The notes under the pieces: generated by a model
What the model was told of the DNA's origin: nothing
The model's database searches: none
Seen by the model: the letters and a program-made list of their open reading frames with translations, nothing else
Program-made: the position numbers and the translations under genes
NCBI GenBank assembly: GCA_020161775.1
Contig: JAIUOW010000007.1
Location: 148,633 to 212,632, forward strand
Reading direction: 5' to 3'
DNA from: Pseudomonadota bacterium
GTDB taxonomy: Bacteria > Pseudomonadota > Gammaproteobacteria > Burkholderiales > Burkholderiaceae_C
DNA length: 64,000 nucleotides
Shown here: positions 56,701 to 64,000 of the stretch, in pieces
How positions within the stretch are numbered: position 1 is the first letter of the stretch
How the letters are laid out: each line of letters opens with the position of its first letter

Positions 56701-57969
56701 TTACACCGGGCCGGTCTTGCGCCCCGTGCGGCGGTAGGTCAGCAGCACGTTCCAGGTGTGCGGCGCCAGCGTGGTGTGCAGCGTGCCGGTGGGCGGCGTG
56801 GCGCTCTGGCCCATGAGGTAGCGCCAGGCCGCTGCGCACTGCTGGCGAAACAGCGCGCGGTGGTGCCAGTTGACGAACAGGCAATCGGGCTTGAGCTGCT
56901 GCACCTGGGCAAACTTCGTGCTCGTCCAGTCCTGGCCCAGCCCCACGTCGCGGTCATCGCCCTGGCCCGTCTGCGTGGTGTACACCGTGCTGCGCAGCGC
57001 CTGGTACTGCGCATGCTGGGCAATCATGCCGTCATAGCAGCGCAGCATTTCTGCTTCTGAATACGCGAGCCGCTTGGCCCATGCCGTGCCCCAGCCGGCC
57101 AGGTGATCCTCGGCCAGCATGCGCACCACCGTGCCGGGGCCAAAGAAGGTGTTGGTGCCGTTGCCGCCGATGTAGTTGCCGGGGTTGCCCACCAGCGTGG
57201 CATGGCGCCCCGGCATGGGGTAATAGGTGGCCTGGGTGGCCGCGCTGTTGGCCAGCGTGGCCAGCGTGGCCGCAAAGCCCATGGAGCGTTCGTCGCGCGC
57301 ATAGAACGCCACGTAGTTGCGCACATTGGCCGGGATGTGCGTGCGGTGCTTCTGGAAATTGCCCGTGCCCGGCACCGGGTCCACCGCAATGATGTTCAGC
57401 GGCAGCTGGCACAGCTGCGGGTCCGCCGCCATGGCGTTGGCAAACATGTGGGTGGTGACGGCGCCGCGGCTCCAGCCGATGGCATTGACCTGCGTGACCG
57501 GCCGGTTGCGGCGAAACATCTTGATCTTCTGCATCTGCAGCGCCTGCTGGGTCACCTTGCGGTCGGGGCGGATGCGCTCCTTTTCGCGGCCCAGGAAGTT
57601 GTAGGTGATCTTTTCGTCGGCGATGGGAATGCCGGCCTCCTTGAGCACGCGGTAGTTCAGCTCGGTCAGCTTCGTGCGGCTCCAGGTGGCCTCGCCGCGG
57701 ATCATGGCCAGCGCATGGGCCACGTTCTCTTCCCAGCCGCGGCCAAAGGCCACGCCGGTGGTGGTGGAGTAGTTGCCGGGGGTGACGAACTTCTCGTCCT
57801 CCTGCCAGTTGCCGCTGCCGGGGCCGTCGGCAATGATCCAGTCCACAAACTCCATGCCGGCGCAATGGCGTGCCAGGGTGGAAATCAGTTCGCCGCCGGG
57901 GTAGTCGGGGTTGGCAAAGTCAAAGCTGTTGGAGCCCGTGCCGCAGAAAAATACCGTGAATGCCGCCAT
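56701..57969 (-). CDS. Putative Tle-like alpha/beta hydrolase, no close name
   Basis: A 422-residue protein without a signal peptide. It begins AAFTVFFCGTGSNSFDF, similar in shape to the FxDGTxN start of DUF2235-type lipases, and has a nucleophile elbow NAIGWSRGAVTTHMFANAM with Ser167; the GxSRGA form is typical of DUF2235/Tle1 phospholipases. A likely Asp is Asp197 (AVDPVPGTGNF) and a likely His is in PMPGRHATLVGNPGNYIGG. Such proteins are often type VI secretion effectors, but no immunity protein or vgrG gene is adjacent. The function is therefore open; I call it lipase-like only. Confidence 0.6.
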   Translation of the reverse strand: MAAFTVFFCGTGSNSFDFANPDYPGGELISTLARHCAGMEFVDWIIADGPGSGNWQEDEKFVTPGNYSTTTGVAFGRGWEENVAHALAMIRGEATWSRTKLTELNYRVLKEAGIPIADEKITYNFLGREKERIRPDRKVTQQALQMQKIKMFRRNRPVTQVNAIGWSRGAVTTHMFANAMAADPQLCQLPLNIIAVDPVPGTGNFQKHRTHIPANVRNYVAFYARDERSMGFAATLATLANSAATQATYYPMPGRHATLVGNPGNYIGGNGTNTFFGPGTVVRMLAEDHLAGWGTAWAKRLAYSEAEMLRCYDGMIAQHAQYQALRSTVYTTQTGQGDDRDVGLGQDWTSTKFAQVQQLKPDCLFVNWHHRALFRQQCAAAWRYLMGQSATPPTGTLHTTLAPHTWNVLLTYRRTGRKTGPV

Positions 57970-58008
57970 TCAACCCCCCTTCCTGTATAGGCCGGGAGTA
58001 TTACCCAA

Positions 58009-58422
58009 CTAGCGGTAGCCGACAAACAGGATGCCGATGTTCACCAGCAGCGCCAGCGTCCACACCGCCGAACGCATGGCCGGCAGGCCGGCCACATACA
58101 TCACCACATAGATCACGCGCAGCACGATCCACACAAAGGCCAGGATGTCCAGGCGCGCCTGCGCCGCGCCCAGCTGGTGCGCCACGATGACCGCCCCCAT
58201 GAAAAACGGCAGCGCCTCGAAGCTGTTGGCCTGGGCCGCATTGGCGCGGGCGCGCCAGTCGGTTTGCCGGGCCATCCAGGCGCGCGGGTCGTGGTTGTCG
58301 TAGCCGCCTTCCTTGCGCGGCTTGCCAAAGGTGCCCGACTTGGCCAGCCATGCACAGCCCAGGGGCAGCAGCGCCGCGATCAGCAGGCACCAGTAGGCAA
58401 AGGTGAATTTGGCGTAGCCCAT
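58009..58422 (-). CDS. MAPEG family membrane protein
   Basis: A 137-residue protein with four predicted spans. The family block is ARANAAQANSFEALPFFMGAVIVAHQLGAAQARLDILAFVWIVLRVIYVVMYVAGLPAMRSAVW, with the conserved Asn/Glu and Arg that form the glutathione site in some members. Bacterial MAPEG proteins are mostly of unknown function. The start at 58422 is chosen because the family N-terminus begins there; the frame is open further up but only across the recR end. It follows recR by 34 bp. Confidence 0.86.
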   Translation of the reverse strand: MGYAKFTFAYWCLLIAALLPLGCAWLAKSGTFGKPRKEGGYDNHDPRAWMARQTDWRARANAAQANSFEALPFFMGAVIVAHQLGAAQARLDILAFVWIVLRVIYVVMYVAGLPAMRSAVWTLALLVNIGILFVGYR

Positions 58423-58456
58423 CTCGTGTTGTCCTTGGTTTTTCTTGGGGGGAAGG

Positions 58457-59047
58457 TCAGCGCCGGTCCACCAGCGCATGGGCAATGGTGCCCAGGTCCA
58501 CGTATTCCAGCTCGCTGCCCGCGGGCACGCCCCGCGCCAGCCGCGTGACCTGCAGGCCGCGCGCCTTGAGCGCCTCGCCAATCACATGGGCCGTGGCCTC
58601 GCCCTCGGCGGTGAAATTGGTGGCCAGGATCACCTCCTGCACCGTGCCGCCGGTGGCGCGGTCAAACAGCTTTTGCAGGCCGATGTCGCGCGGGCCGATG
58701 CCGTCCAGCGGGCTCAACTTGCCCATCAGCACGAAATACAGGCCGCGGTAGGCGCTGGTGCGCTCCACGGCCGATTGATCCGCCGGGGTTTCCACCACGC
58801 ACAGCTTGGTGCCGTCGCGCTGCGGGTCCAGGCAGGTGGCGCAGACCTCGCTGTCGGTGAAGGTGTGGCACTGGCTGCAATGGCGCACCGTGCCGGCGGC
58901 CTGGTGCAGCGCCCGCGACAGCATCTGCGCGCCCTCGCGGTCGTGCTGCAGCAGGTGAAATGCCATGCGCGAGGCCGATTTGACCCCCACGCCCGGCAGG
59001 CGGCGCAGCGCCTGCACCAGCGCCTCCAGCGAGTTGGAGTCAGCCAC
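58457..59047 (-). CDS. recR: Recombination protein RecR
   Basis: A 196-residue protein of the RecFOR pathway that helps load RecA at gaps. The helix-hairpin-helix start is [17 protein letters not shown], the zinc finger is [16 protein letters not shown] near residues 57-72, and the Toprim domain has [14 protein letters not shown] and Walker-like [14 protein letters not shown]. It follows ybaB by 17 bp in the standard dnaX-ybaB-recR operon. Confidence 0.96.
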   Translation of the reverse strand: MADSNSLEALVQALRRLPGVGVKSASRMAFHLLQHDREGAQMLSRALHQAAGTVRHCSQCHTFTDSEVCATCLDPQRDGTKLCVVETPADQSAVERTSAYRGLYFVLMGKLSPLDGIGPRDIGLQKLFDRATGGTVQEVILATNFTAEGEATAHVIGEALKARGLQVTRLARGVPAGSELEYVDLGTIAHALVDRR

Positions 59048-59064
59048 GGAAGGGGTTAATCAGA

Positions 59065-59397
59065 CTAGAAGGGGAATTTCATGCCACCCGGGAGCCCAGG
59101 CATGCCCGCTGTCAGCTTGCCCATTTTTTCCTGGCTGGTTTCCTCCGCCTTGCGCACGGCGGCATTGAAGGCGGCGGCCACCAGGTCTTCCAGCATGTCC
59201 TTGTCGTCGGTCAGCACGGAGGGGTCGATGGTGATGCGCTTGACCTCGTGCTTGCAGGTCATCACGACCTTGACCAGGCCCGAGCCCGATTCGCCCGAGA
59301 CTTCGACGAAGGCCAGTTCGTCCTGCGCCTTCTTGAGGTTGTCCTGCATCGCCTGAGCCTGCTTCATGAGGCCTGCGAGTTGTCCTTTGTTGAACAT
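59065..59397 (-). CDS. ybaB: YbaB/EbfC nucleoid-associated protein
   Basis: A 110-residue DNA-binding protein: [29 protein letters not shown], then [21 protein letters not shown] and the C-terminal [36 protein letters not shown]. This is the full family length. The start at 59397 matches the family; the frame runs upstream into dnaX's end but is not used. It is part of the dnaX-ybaB-recR operon. Confidence 0.95.
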   Translation of the reverse strand: MFNKGQLAGLMKQAQAMQDNLKKAQDELAFVEVSGESGSGLVKVVMTCKHEVKRITIDPSVLTDDKDMLEDLVAAAFNAAVRKAEETSQEKMGKLTAGMPGLPGGMKFPF

Positions 59398-59419
59398 GGT
59401 GTGTCCTGGTTGCTTGGAT

Positions 59420-61306
59420 TCAGATAACGGGCTTGATGCTGCCCGGCACGATTTTCGCGCCAAAGTCCCGCATCATCGCCTGAACGAAGGGGTCGTTGAG
59501 GATGATGTCCTCGGCCGCGCGCTGGCGCTCGGCCGCCGCCGCCTGGTTGCGCCGCGCCGGGCTGTCGGTCACCTGCCCCACCTCCACGGCCAGCTGCACC
59601 GCATGGCCTGCGGCAGCCAGCGCGTTCTGCAGGCGCTCGCGGCTGGTGGGCTGGTTCAGTGATTCGCGCTCCACGCGCAGGATCCAGTGGCCGGTGTCGC
59701 GCGCCACCAGCTGCGACTGCAACGCCAGCTCGCGCACCAGCGCGCTGATGCTTTCAGCCTCCACCAGCGCACGCACGGTGGCGTGCCAGAAATCACCCTC
59801 TTCCGTGGGCACCAGGGGCGCGGCGGCGCGGGGCGTGGACTCCTCGCGCGACTCGGGCTGCACGCGCACCGGCACGCCCACCACGGGGCTGCCGGGCTGG
59901 CCGGGGCCGGCGCTGGTGCGCTGCAGGGGTGGCCGCGGCACGGCGGGCTCCACCACGGGCAGCACCTGGCCGGGCGGCGCACCGACAGCGGGCACAGCCA
60001 GACGGGCCGGAGCAGGTACCTGCAGCGGCGCGGCGGGCGGGCGCGCGGGGGCGGCTACCGGTGCTGGTTCTGGTTCTGGTTCTGGTTCTGGTGCTGGTGC
60101 TGGTGCTGGGGCCGCGGCTCGCGCCAGCGCCTCCGGGGCTGCGGCTCGCGCCGCAGCGGGCTCACTCAGAGTTTTTTTTTCAGCCGCGCCTGACAAGGCA
60201 CCGGGCTTGAAAGCCAGCAAACGCAGCAGCACCATGGTCAGCGCGGCGTATTCGTCCGGCGCCAGGCCCAGCTCGCCCCGGCCGTGCAGGCACAGGCTGT
60301 ACAGCAGCTGGGTCTCGTCGGCCGGCAGGGCGGCGGCCAGGCGGGCGATTTCGGCGGCCTCGGGGTCGTTGGCGTCGGCCGTGTCGGCCATGGACGGCAC
60401 GGCCTGCAGCACCGCCATGCGCTGCAGCACGGCGCTCATTTCTTCCAGGGTGGACGCCGCGCTCAGGCCGTTGACGCGCAGCGCCTCCGACGTTTCCACC
60501 ACGGTGCGGCCGTCGCCACGCGCCAGCGCGTCGATCAGGCGGAACACATGGCCGCGGTCGGCGCTGCCCAGCATCAGGCGCACCGTGGCCTCTTCCAGCT
60601 TGCCGCTGCCAAAGGCAATGGCCTGGTCGGTCAGGCTCAGGGCGTCGCGCATGGAGCCGCGCGCCGCGCGCGCCAGCAGGCGCAGCGCGCCGGTATCGGC
60701 GGGGATGCTTTCCGCCTGCAGCACATGAACCAGGTGCTCCAGCACCGTCTCGGGCGCCATGGGGCGCAGGTTGAACTGCAGGCAGCGCGACAGCACGGTG
60801 ACCGGCACCTTCTGCGGATCGGTCGTGGCCAGCACGAATTTGAGGTACTCGGGTGGCTCTTCCAGCGTCTTCAGCATCGCGTTGAACGCGGTGTTGGTCA
60901 GCATGTGCACTTCGTCGATCATGAAGACCTTGAAGCGGCCCTGCACCGGCTTGTACACCGCCTGCTCCAGCAGGCTTTGCACCTCGTCCACCCCGCGGTT
61001 GGACGCGGCGTCCAGCTCGGTGTAGTCCACAAACCGGCCCGAATCAATGTCGGTACAGGCCTGGCACACGCCGCAGGGCGTGGCGGTGATGCCGCCCTGC
61101 CCGTCCGGCCCCTGGCAGTTCAGCGACTTGGCCAGGATGCGCGACACCGTCGTCTTGCCCACGCCGCGGGTGCCGGTGAACAGGTAGGCATGGTGCAGCC
61201 GCTGCTGCGTCAATGCATTGGTCAGCGCCTGCACCACATGGGCCTGCCCCACCATTTCCAGGAAGTTCCGGGGGCGGTATTTGCGGGCAAGCACGAGGTA
61301 GGACAT
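59420..61306 (-). CDS. dnaX: DNA polymerase III subunits tau and gamma
   Basis: A 628-residue clamp-loader ATPase. AAA+ domain: Walker [12 protein letters not shown] (from residue 43), zinc finger cysteines in LNCQGPDG and CGVCQAC (Cys64-Cys83), Walker [10 protein letters not shown] (128-136), sensor LSRCLQFN. Residues 360-380 end domain III at an A9 run (see the frameshift site). After it comes an Ala/Pro/Glu-rich linker with tandem repeats, and then the C-terminal tau domains that bind polymerase and helicase. ATG 61306 fits the family start ([15 protein letters not shown]). It is divergent from ffs and first in the operon with ybaB and recR. Confidence 0.95.
   Translation of the reverse strand: MSYLVLARKYRPRNFLEMVGQAHVVQALTNALTQQRLHHAYLFTGTRGVGKTTVSRILAKSLNCQGPDGQGGITATPCGVCQACTDIDSGRFVDYTELDAASNRGVDEVQSLLEQAVYKPVQGRFKVFMIDEVHMLTNTAFNAMLKTLEEPPEYLKFVLATTDPQKVPVTVLSRCLQFNLRPMAPETVLEHLVHVLQAESIPADTGALRLLARAARGSMRDALSLTDQAIAFGSGKLEEATVRLMLGSADRGHVFRLIDALARGDGRTVVETSEALRVNGLSAASTLEEMSAVLQRMAVLQAVPSMADTADANDPEAAEIARLAAALPADETQLLYSLCLHGRGELGLAPDEYAALTMVLLRLLAFKPGALSGAAEKKTLSEPAAARAAAPEALARAAAPAPAPAPEPEPEPEPAPVAAPARPPAAPLQVPAPARLAVPAVGAPPGQVLPVVEPAVPRPPLQRTSAGPGQPGSPVVGVPVRVQPESREESTPRAAAPLVPTEEGDFWHATVRALVEAESISALVRELALQSQLVARDTGHWILRVERESLNQPTSRERLQNALAAAGHAVQLAVEVGQVTDSPARRNQAAAAERQRAAEDIILNDPFVQAMMRDFGAKIVPGSIKPVI
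60064..60112 (-). repeat. Tandem hexamer repeat in the dnaX linker
   Basis: The plus strand carries four GGTTCT units and then three GGTGCT units (60064-60108) with the neighbouring GGGGCC. They encode an alternating Ala-Pro and Glu-Pro stretch of about 16 residues in the tau linker. The linker is likely flexible and its length may vary between strains by slippage. Confidence 0.8.
60138..60181 (-). promoter_or_regulatory. dnaX: Predicted frameshift/slippage site producing the gamma subunit
   Basis: On the minus strand nine A residues (60180-60172) read GAA AAA AAA ACT in frame (residues 376-379). A -1 shift gives AAC TCT GAG TGA: three codons and a stop, so a product of about 381 residues ending at domain III. 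A +1 shift stops even sooner (CTC TGA). A GCTGCGGC-GCGA-GCCGCAGC hairpin lies at 60157-60138, 14 nt after the A-run. This is the layout of dnaX recoding known from E. coli (A AAA AAG with hairpin) and Thermus (A9 transcriptional slippage). Confidence 0.8.
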
Positions 61307-61356
61307 CCGGGCGATTCTAGATGGCCTGAGCCACCCAACGGGCTTGCGCCGTCGCC

Positions 61357-61362
61357 TACAAT
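61357..61362 (+). promoter_or_regulatory. -10 box of ffs
   Basis: TACAAT, one mismatch from consensus, 6 bp before the predicted 5' end of the 4.5S RNA. The -35 region is poor (CCCAAC at 61334-61339 for a 17-bp spacer). Confidence 0.6.
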
Positions 61363-61368
61363 GCAACC

Positions 61369-61464
61369 TGACGGGCCTCCCCGCATGGTGAAGCGGCCAA
61401 CCGGGTCAGGTGGGGAACCAAGCAGCCCTAACTGTGGAGCCAGTGCCGGGGGTAAGGCTCGTCA
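61369..61464 (+). ncRNA. ffs: Signal recognition particle 4.5S RNA
   Basis: The ends pair perfectly: TGACGGGCCT (61369-61378) with AGGCTCGTCA (61455-61464), one G-T pair included. The hairpin tip has the universally conserved SRP domain IV: GGGTCAGGTGGGGAACCAAGCAGCCC, with the GGAA-type tetraloop region and the AAGCAGCC symmetric and asymmetric bulges that bind Ffh. Length is about 96 nt. A T/C-rich tract follows. The gene is divergent from dnaX, as in related genomes. Confidence 0.93.
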
Positions 61465-61516
61465 ACTTCCCCTCTTCTTCTTTGTTGTGGTCCGCCGACT
61501 TGCACTGCGGTGGCCC

Positions 61517-61626
61517 GCGGATTTCCGCCACGGGGTGGCCGCTTCCGCTCATGTCCCCCGGACCGGGCTGCGCCCGGCCCTCCTCCTTTACTTCGCTACA
61601 GCGGCCACCCCGTGGCGGAAATCCGC
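61517..61626 (+). repeat. Dispersed hairpin element, copy 3
   Basis: A 110-bp element with perfect 26-bp arms at 61517-61542 and 61601-61626. The core 61543-61600 matches copies 1 and 2: CATGTCCCCCGG, hairpin CCGGGCTGCGCCCGG, then CCTCCTCCTTTACTTCGCT. The arms are unlike those of the other copies. It lies in the 314-bp gap between ffs and the exported hypothetical gene; the remaining bases of this gap show nothing recognisable. Confidence 0.88.
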
Positions 61627-61778
61627 TGCGTTGCTGGTTGCCATTGCCGTTGCGCACGTTCCGAGCATCATCAAAGCAACGTCAGCCCCCGATTTCCCCC
61701 TCTTTTCCCCTGTTCGTACAGGGTGCCAAAACCGCGCCGCGCGAGTACCATGAGTTCGCAACCATGGAGGTGCGTGTC

Positions 61779-62372
61779 ATGAACAACGGTGTCGCTTCCC
61801 TGAACCTGTCTGTCCTGCGGATCAACCCCTTGCATGCGGCGCTGGCGCTGCTGCTGCCGCTGGCCTGTGCCGGCGCGCTGGCACAGGGTGCCGACCCGGC
61901 GCCCCAGCGATGGCAGTTCCAGCTGTCGCCCTCGGCCATGCCGCGCTACGAGCCGTCGCTGGGTGCCTCCGCCCAGTCCACCCAGCGCGCCGCGGTCACC
62001 GGCTGGGCCTTCACCTCACCGCGCTCGGCCCTGGGCCTGAGCTTTGATGTGTCCAGCCCCTCGGGCACCGGGCTGCTGCCGTCGCTGCGCGCGCCGGTGG
62101 TGAGCAGCGTGGACCTGGGCCTGCGCTGGCAGACGGCGCTCAGCCGCACCTCGCGGCTGGACCTGGCGGCCTGGCGTCGCAGCGCCACGCGGCCCGACCC
62201 ATTGGGCCTGGCCAGCGACCCGGTCTATGGCACGAATGTGGAGATGCAGTTTGACTCGCTGAACACCTTTGGCTTTGCGCCGAAGCAAAGCGCTATTGGC
62301 CTGCAGATCAACAGCGGCGGCACCTCGCTCAAGGGCAATCAGTCCACGCTGTATTACCGCGCGCGGTTTTAA
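61779..62372 (+). CDS. Exported hypothetical protein
   Basis: A 197-residue protein with a signal peptide of about 40 residues (hydrophobic run LHAALALLLPLACAGALAQG) and a mature part rich in Ser, Leu, Ala and Gly without cysteine. Several stretches alternate hydrophobic and polar residues (AVTGWAFTSPRSALGLSFDVSS, SSVDLGLRWQTALSRTSRLDLAAW, TLYYRARF) and it ends in a Phe, as outer-membrane beta-barrel proteins often do. I do not recognise a family. ATG 61779 has GGAGG 8 nt upstream; the frame upstream runs through the hairpin element and ffs and is not coding. Confidence 0.7.
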   Translation: MNNGVASLNLSVLRINPLHAALALLLPLACAGALAQGADPAPQRWQFQLSPSAMPRYEPSLGASAQSTQRAAVTGWAFTSPRSALGLSFDVSSPSGTGLLPSLRAPVVSSVDLGLRWQTALSRTSRLDLAAWRRSATRPDPLGLASDPVYGTNVEMQFDSLNTFGFAPKQSAIGLQINSGGTSLKGNQSTLYYRARF

Positions 62373-62428
62373 CGCTAAGCCCCTTGCGTGGCATTTCCCT
62401 GCTCACGGTTCCGCTTCAAACTCGAACG

Positions 62429-63457
62429 CTACTCCCATGGAAGGCGCAGATCTTCTGAAGGCGATGGATTCGATACACCAGTCGAGTTGGTAACTCTTGA
62501 AGAGAACGATTCAATCGGTAGTCCCAAACGAACAGCTTTGACCCGCCCCTTAAGGCGAGCAGCTTGCGTTGGGTGGAAGCGTCCCAGTTGACCAACCTTC
62601 TGCGCAGCCTGCTCCGCGAGCACGCGAACCATTTCTGAATCGAGACCAGAAGACTGCGCCATCTCCAACTGCCTTACTTGTGCCCTCACTTGAGATCTTT
62701 TTTTCTGGCTTAACGACGGCTTGCTATTAACGATCAATTTCGTTGCAATCATTGGCTCAGACGCTGAAAAAATCTCATGCTTTGATCGCCCGGCCGTGAG
62801 TCCATTCTTTCTCAACATGCCGTAGACCTGCGCGATCACCCAAGTCTGCGTTTCCTTGGACGGACGGATCGAAAACGACATGGCTATATCGTCAACGTAG
62901 CGTGAGTAAGTGATGCCACGTGCAGCGAGCTTTGCGTGAAGAAGTGGCTCATCCCGCCAAAGTACGAGATTGGCGAGATACGAACTGGTAACCGCCCCTT
63001 GAGGCAGTGCGCCTTGCTTCGTCGTCAGGCTTGCTAGTAAATGAGCGACTTCGGGTGCGAAGCCGAAGAAGGCGCACCAAACATCCTCAACTTTCTCAGA
63101 AGTCACTGATGGGAAGAACTTCTTCACATCCTCACAAATAAGCAATTGCTTTTTCGTGTGTAGCTGCGCATTTGTGACGTAATCGCAACCCTTCAGACTC
63201 CCGTGCAAATAGTCTGGAAATTTGACGCGATCAAAAAATGTCGTCTTGATGCGACGATGAATTTCCTTGAGTTGACCCAATGCGTCAAAAGTTTGGCGGC
63301 TAGAACCTGGGGGTGGGGCGACAGTACGATAACGCTGGTCTGCGTTCTCAGCCACTACGCGCAAAGCCTGCTCTTCGAAATTCAGAGCACGTGCCAAGGC
63401 AGCGATCGATCTGACTGGCTTACAGCGATAACTCGGCTTGCTCAGGTACAGGGCCAT
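62429..63457 (-). CDS. Retron-type reverse transcriptase
   Basis: A 342-residue reverse transcriptase without extra domains. Motifs in order: LHGSLKGCDYVTNAQLHTKKQ with the retron NAxxH motif (96-100), LICEDVKKFFPSVT (catalytic Asp110), ALPQGAVTSSYLANLV (150-165), the catalytic YVDD at 187-190 followed by IAMS, and IATKLIVN (237-244) where retron RTs usually have VTGLVVN. This makes it retron-like but with a changed VTG motif. GC content is clearly lower than in the core genes. The start overlaps the XRE gene by 38 bp. No msr/msd RNA is apparent in the window. It lacks group II intron maturase parts. Confidence 0.87.
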   Translation of the reverse strand: MALYLSKPSYRCKPVRSIAALARALNFEEQALRVVAENADQRYRTVAPPPGSSRQTFDALGQLKEIHRRIKTTFFDRVKFPDYLHGSLKGCDYVTNAQLHTKKQLLICEDVKKFFPSVTSEKVEDVWCAFFGFAPEVAHLLASLTTKQGALPQGAVTSSYLANLVLWRDEPLLHAKLAARGITYSRYVDDIAMSFSIRPSKETQTWVIAQVYGMLRKNGLTAGRSKHEIFSASEPMIATKLIVNSKPSLSQKKRSQVRAQVRQLEMAQSSGLDSEMVRVLAEQAAQKVGQLGRFHPTQAARLKGRVKAVRLGLPIESFSSRVTNSTGVSNPSPSEDLRLPWE

Positions 63458-63728
63458 TGAGGAGTTCCAATGCAGTAATCGCGAGTTGTCCAGCAAGATC
63501 CCGATTCAAATGCCCCAACTCACCGTCTTCAGCGCCTAGAAAAAAAAGAATCTCTAGCGGCATCGCAAGAGCAGAAGCAATACGGCGCAAAGTAGAAAGC
63601 GGTGGATCGCGTCTCGACCGCTCTAGAAGAGATAGATACGACACGGAAATTCCTGCGCGCTTCGCAAGCGCCGCCTGCGACAGCTTTCGCTTAGATCTCG
63701 CAAGTTGAATTGCCTGTCCGATGTTCAT
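63420..63728 (-). CDS. XRE family helix-turn-helix protein
   Basis: A 102-residue protein: an N-terminal Cro/C1-type helix-turn-helix (MNIGQAIQLARSKRKLSQAALAKRAGISVSYLSLLERSRRDPPLSTLRRIASALAMPLEILFFLG) and an acidic, Leu-rich tail of about 35 residues. ATG 63728 is chosen; a TTG at 63740 is the alternative. The 3' end overlaps the reverse transcriptase gene by 38 bp in another frame, so the two are translated as a unit. In retron systems small HTH proteins occur as partners of the RT; here it may be a repressor of the cassette, an effector, or both. Confidence 0.88.
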   Translation of the reverse strand: MNIGQAIQLARSKRKLSQAALAKRAGISVSYLSLLERSRRDPPLSTLRRIASALAMPLEILFFLGAEDGELGHLNRDLAGQLAITALELLNGPVPEQAELSL

Positions 63729-63779
63729 CAAGAAATCCAAAAGAAAACTAAGAATGGGCTTGGGGTGCCCATGACAGCT

Positions 63780-64000
63780 TCATAACCAGTCCCGGAAATT
63801 CGTCGTAATGCTGACGATCGCCGCTATGGCCTGAAGGGCACGCAGCATAAGCTTTTCAGCTTCTGCCGTGCTCTGGTGATGATCCTGAAGCTCTTCGAGC
63901 GACGCGATCGCACCATCCAGTTCGGGGCTGTCTGAATTTTTGTGTTCGAGGCGCTGAGAGACTTGTCCACGGCGGCGGTCGGCGCTTGCGACGAACCGAC
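63780..64000 (-). CDS. C-terminal end of an unidentified protein (runs off the right edge)
   Basis: On the minus strand one frame is open from the window edge (first full codon at 63998) to TGA at 63782-63780, giving 72 residues, which contain RRRGQVSQRLEHKN and SLEELQDHHQSTAEAEKLML. The sequence is hydrophilic and helical, with possible coiled-coil heptads, and ends ITTNFRDWL. I do not recognise it. It is 51 bp upstream of the XRE gene on the same strand and has similar moderate GC, so it may be the third gene of that cassette. Other frames here are shorter or closed. Confidence 0.6.
   Translation of the reverse strand, partial: RFVASADRRRGQVSQRLEHKNSDSPELDGAIASLEELQDHHQSTAEAEKLMLRALQAIAAIVSITTNFRDWL

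Noticed and set aside
60000-60200. CRISPR-like repeat in dnaX
   Set aside because: The repeats are direct hexamers without spacers inside a coding linker. I saw no CRISPR array elsewhere in the window.
61410-61778. N-terminal extension of the exported hypothetical protein
   Set aside because: The frame runs through the 4.5S RNA and the hairpin element; the signal peptide and ribosome site place the start at 61779.
63729-63779. Retron msr/msd RNA between the unknown gene and XRE
   Set aside because: Only 51 bp are available and no fitting inverted repeats are visible.

Overview
The window is a GC-rich bacterial chromosome segment. Gene content and order point to a betaproteobacterium of the order Burkholderiales, most likely family Comamonadaceae: a cysI-DUF934-cysH-cysD-cysN block, a sigma factor/DUF3619/DUF3106/RDD operon, nadE beside a PII gene, and dnaX-ybaB-recR divergent from the 4.5S RNA gene. 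Family and genus are inferred from gene content only; no search was run. Nearly all of the window is tightly packed core metabolism, with 4-bp ATGA/GTGA overlaps between many neighbours. The last 1.6 kb is different: lower GC and a regulator-reverse transcriptase cassette that runs off the right edge.

Layout. 1-7.3 kb: assimilatory sulfate reduction (TSUP permease, cysI, DUF934, cysH of the APS-reductase type, cysD, cysN), then a 7Fe ferredoxin and a ferredoxin-NADP reductase that could supply the electrons. 7.3-9.8 kb: a TPP riboswitch in front of a TonB-dependent receptor, then tRNA-Asn and a terminator. 9.9-12.1 kb: a small spike-tip/PAAR pair and the two N-degron aminoacyl-protein transferases (aat, bpt). 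12.2-14.0 kb: an IclR regulator and PBP7-type endopeptidase. 14.1-21.8 kb: branched-chain amino acid synthesis on the minus strand (ilvI, ilvH, ilvC, then pssA, then two different 2-isopropylmalate synthases behind a leucine-rich leader peptide and attenuator). 22.1-25.3 kb: sigma factor operon, diacylglycerol kinase, LOG protein. 25.3-28.5 kb: PII and NAD synthetase, divergent from a GNAT-like gene broken by one amber codon. 28.6-35.6 kb: lipid genes (WS/DGAT, alpha/beta hydrolase, acyl-CoA synthetase) around a soluble and a membrane pyrophosphatase.

35.9-42.4 kb: regulators (two Crp/Fnr, one TetR with a visible operator pair), a diiron-type PF10118 protein, an Mpo1-like membrane protein, and a large sensor kinase that seems to lack its phospho-acceptor histidine. 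42.6-50.2 kb: aldehyde dehydrogenase, moaA, mobA, and an RND efflux pair. 50.3-53.8 kb: rnhA, a methyltransferase, gloB, mltD. 53.9-58.4 kb: an SsuABC/TauABC-type importer, a Tle-like lipase candidate and a MAPEG protein. 58.5-61.5 kb: recR, ybaB, dnaX (with a frameshift site for the gamma subunit) and ffs. 61.5-64 kb: an exported hypothetical protein, then the XRE/retron-like RT cassette.

The most unusual signals are three copies of a roughly 105-bp dispersed element whose core is conserved while its flanking arms differ in every copy yet stay self-complementary; the XRE/RT cassette; the leu attenuator; the dnaX A9 slippery site; and the histidine-less kinase.
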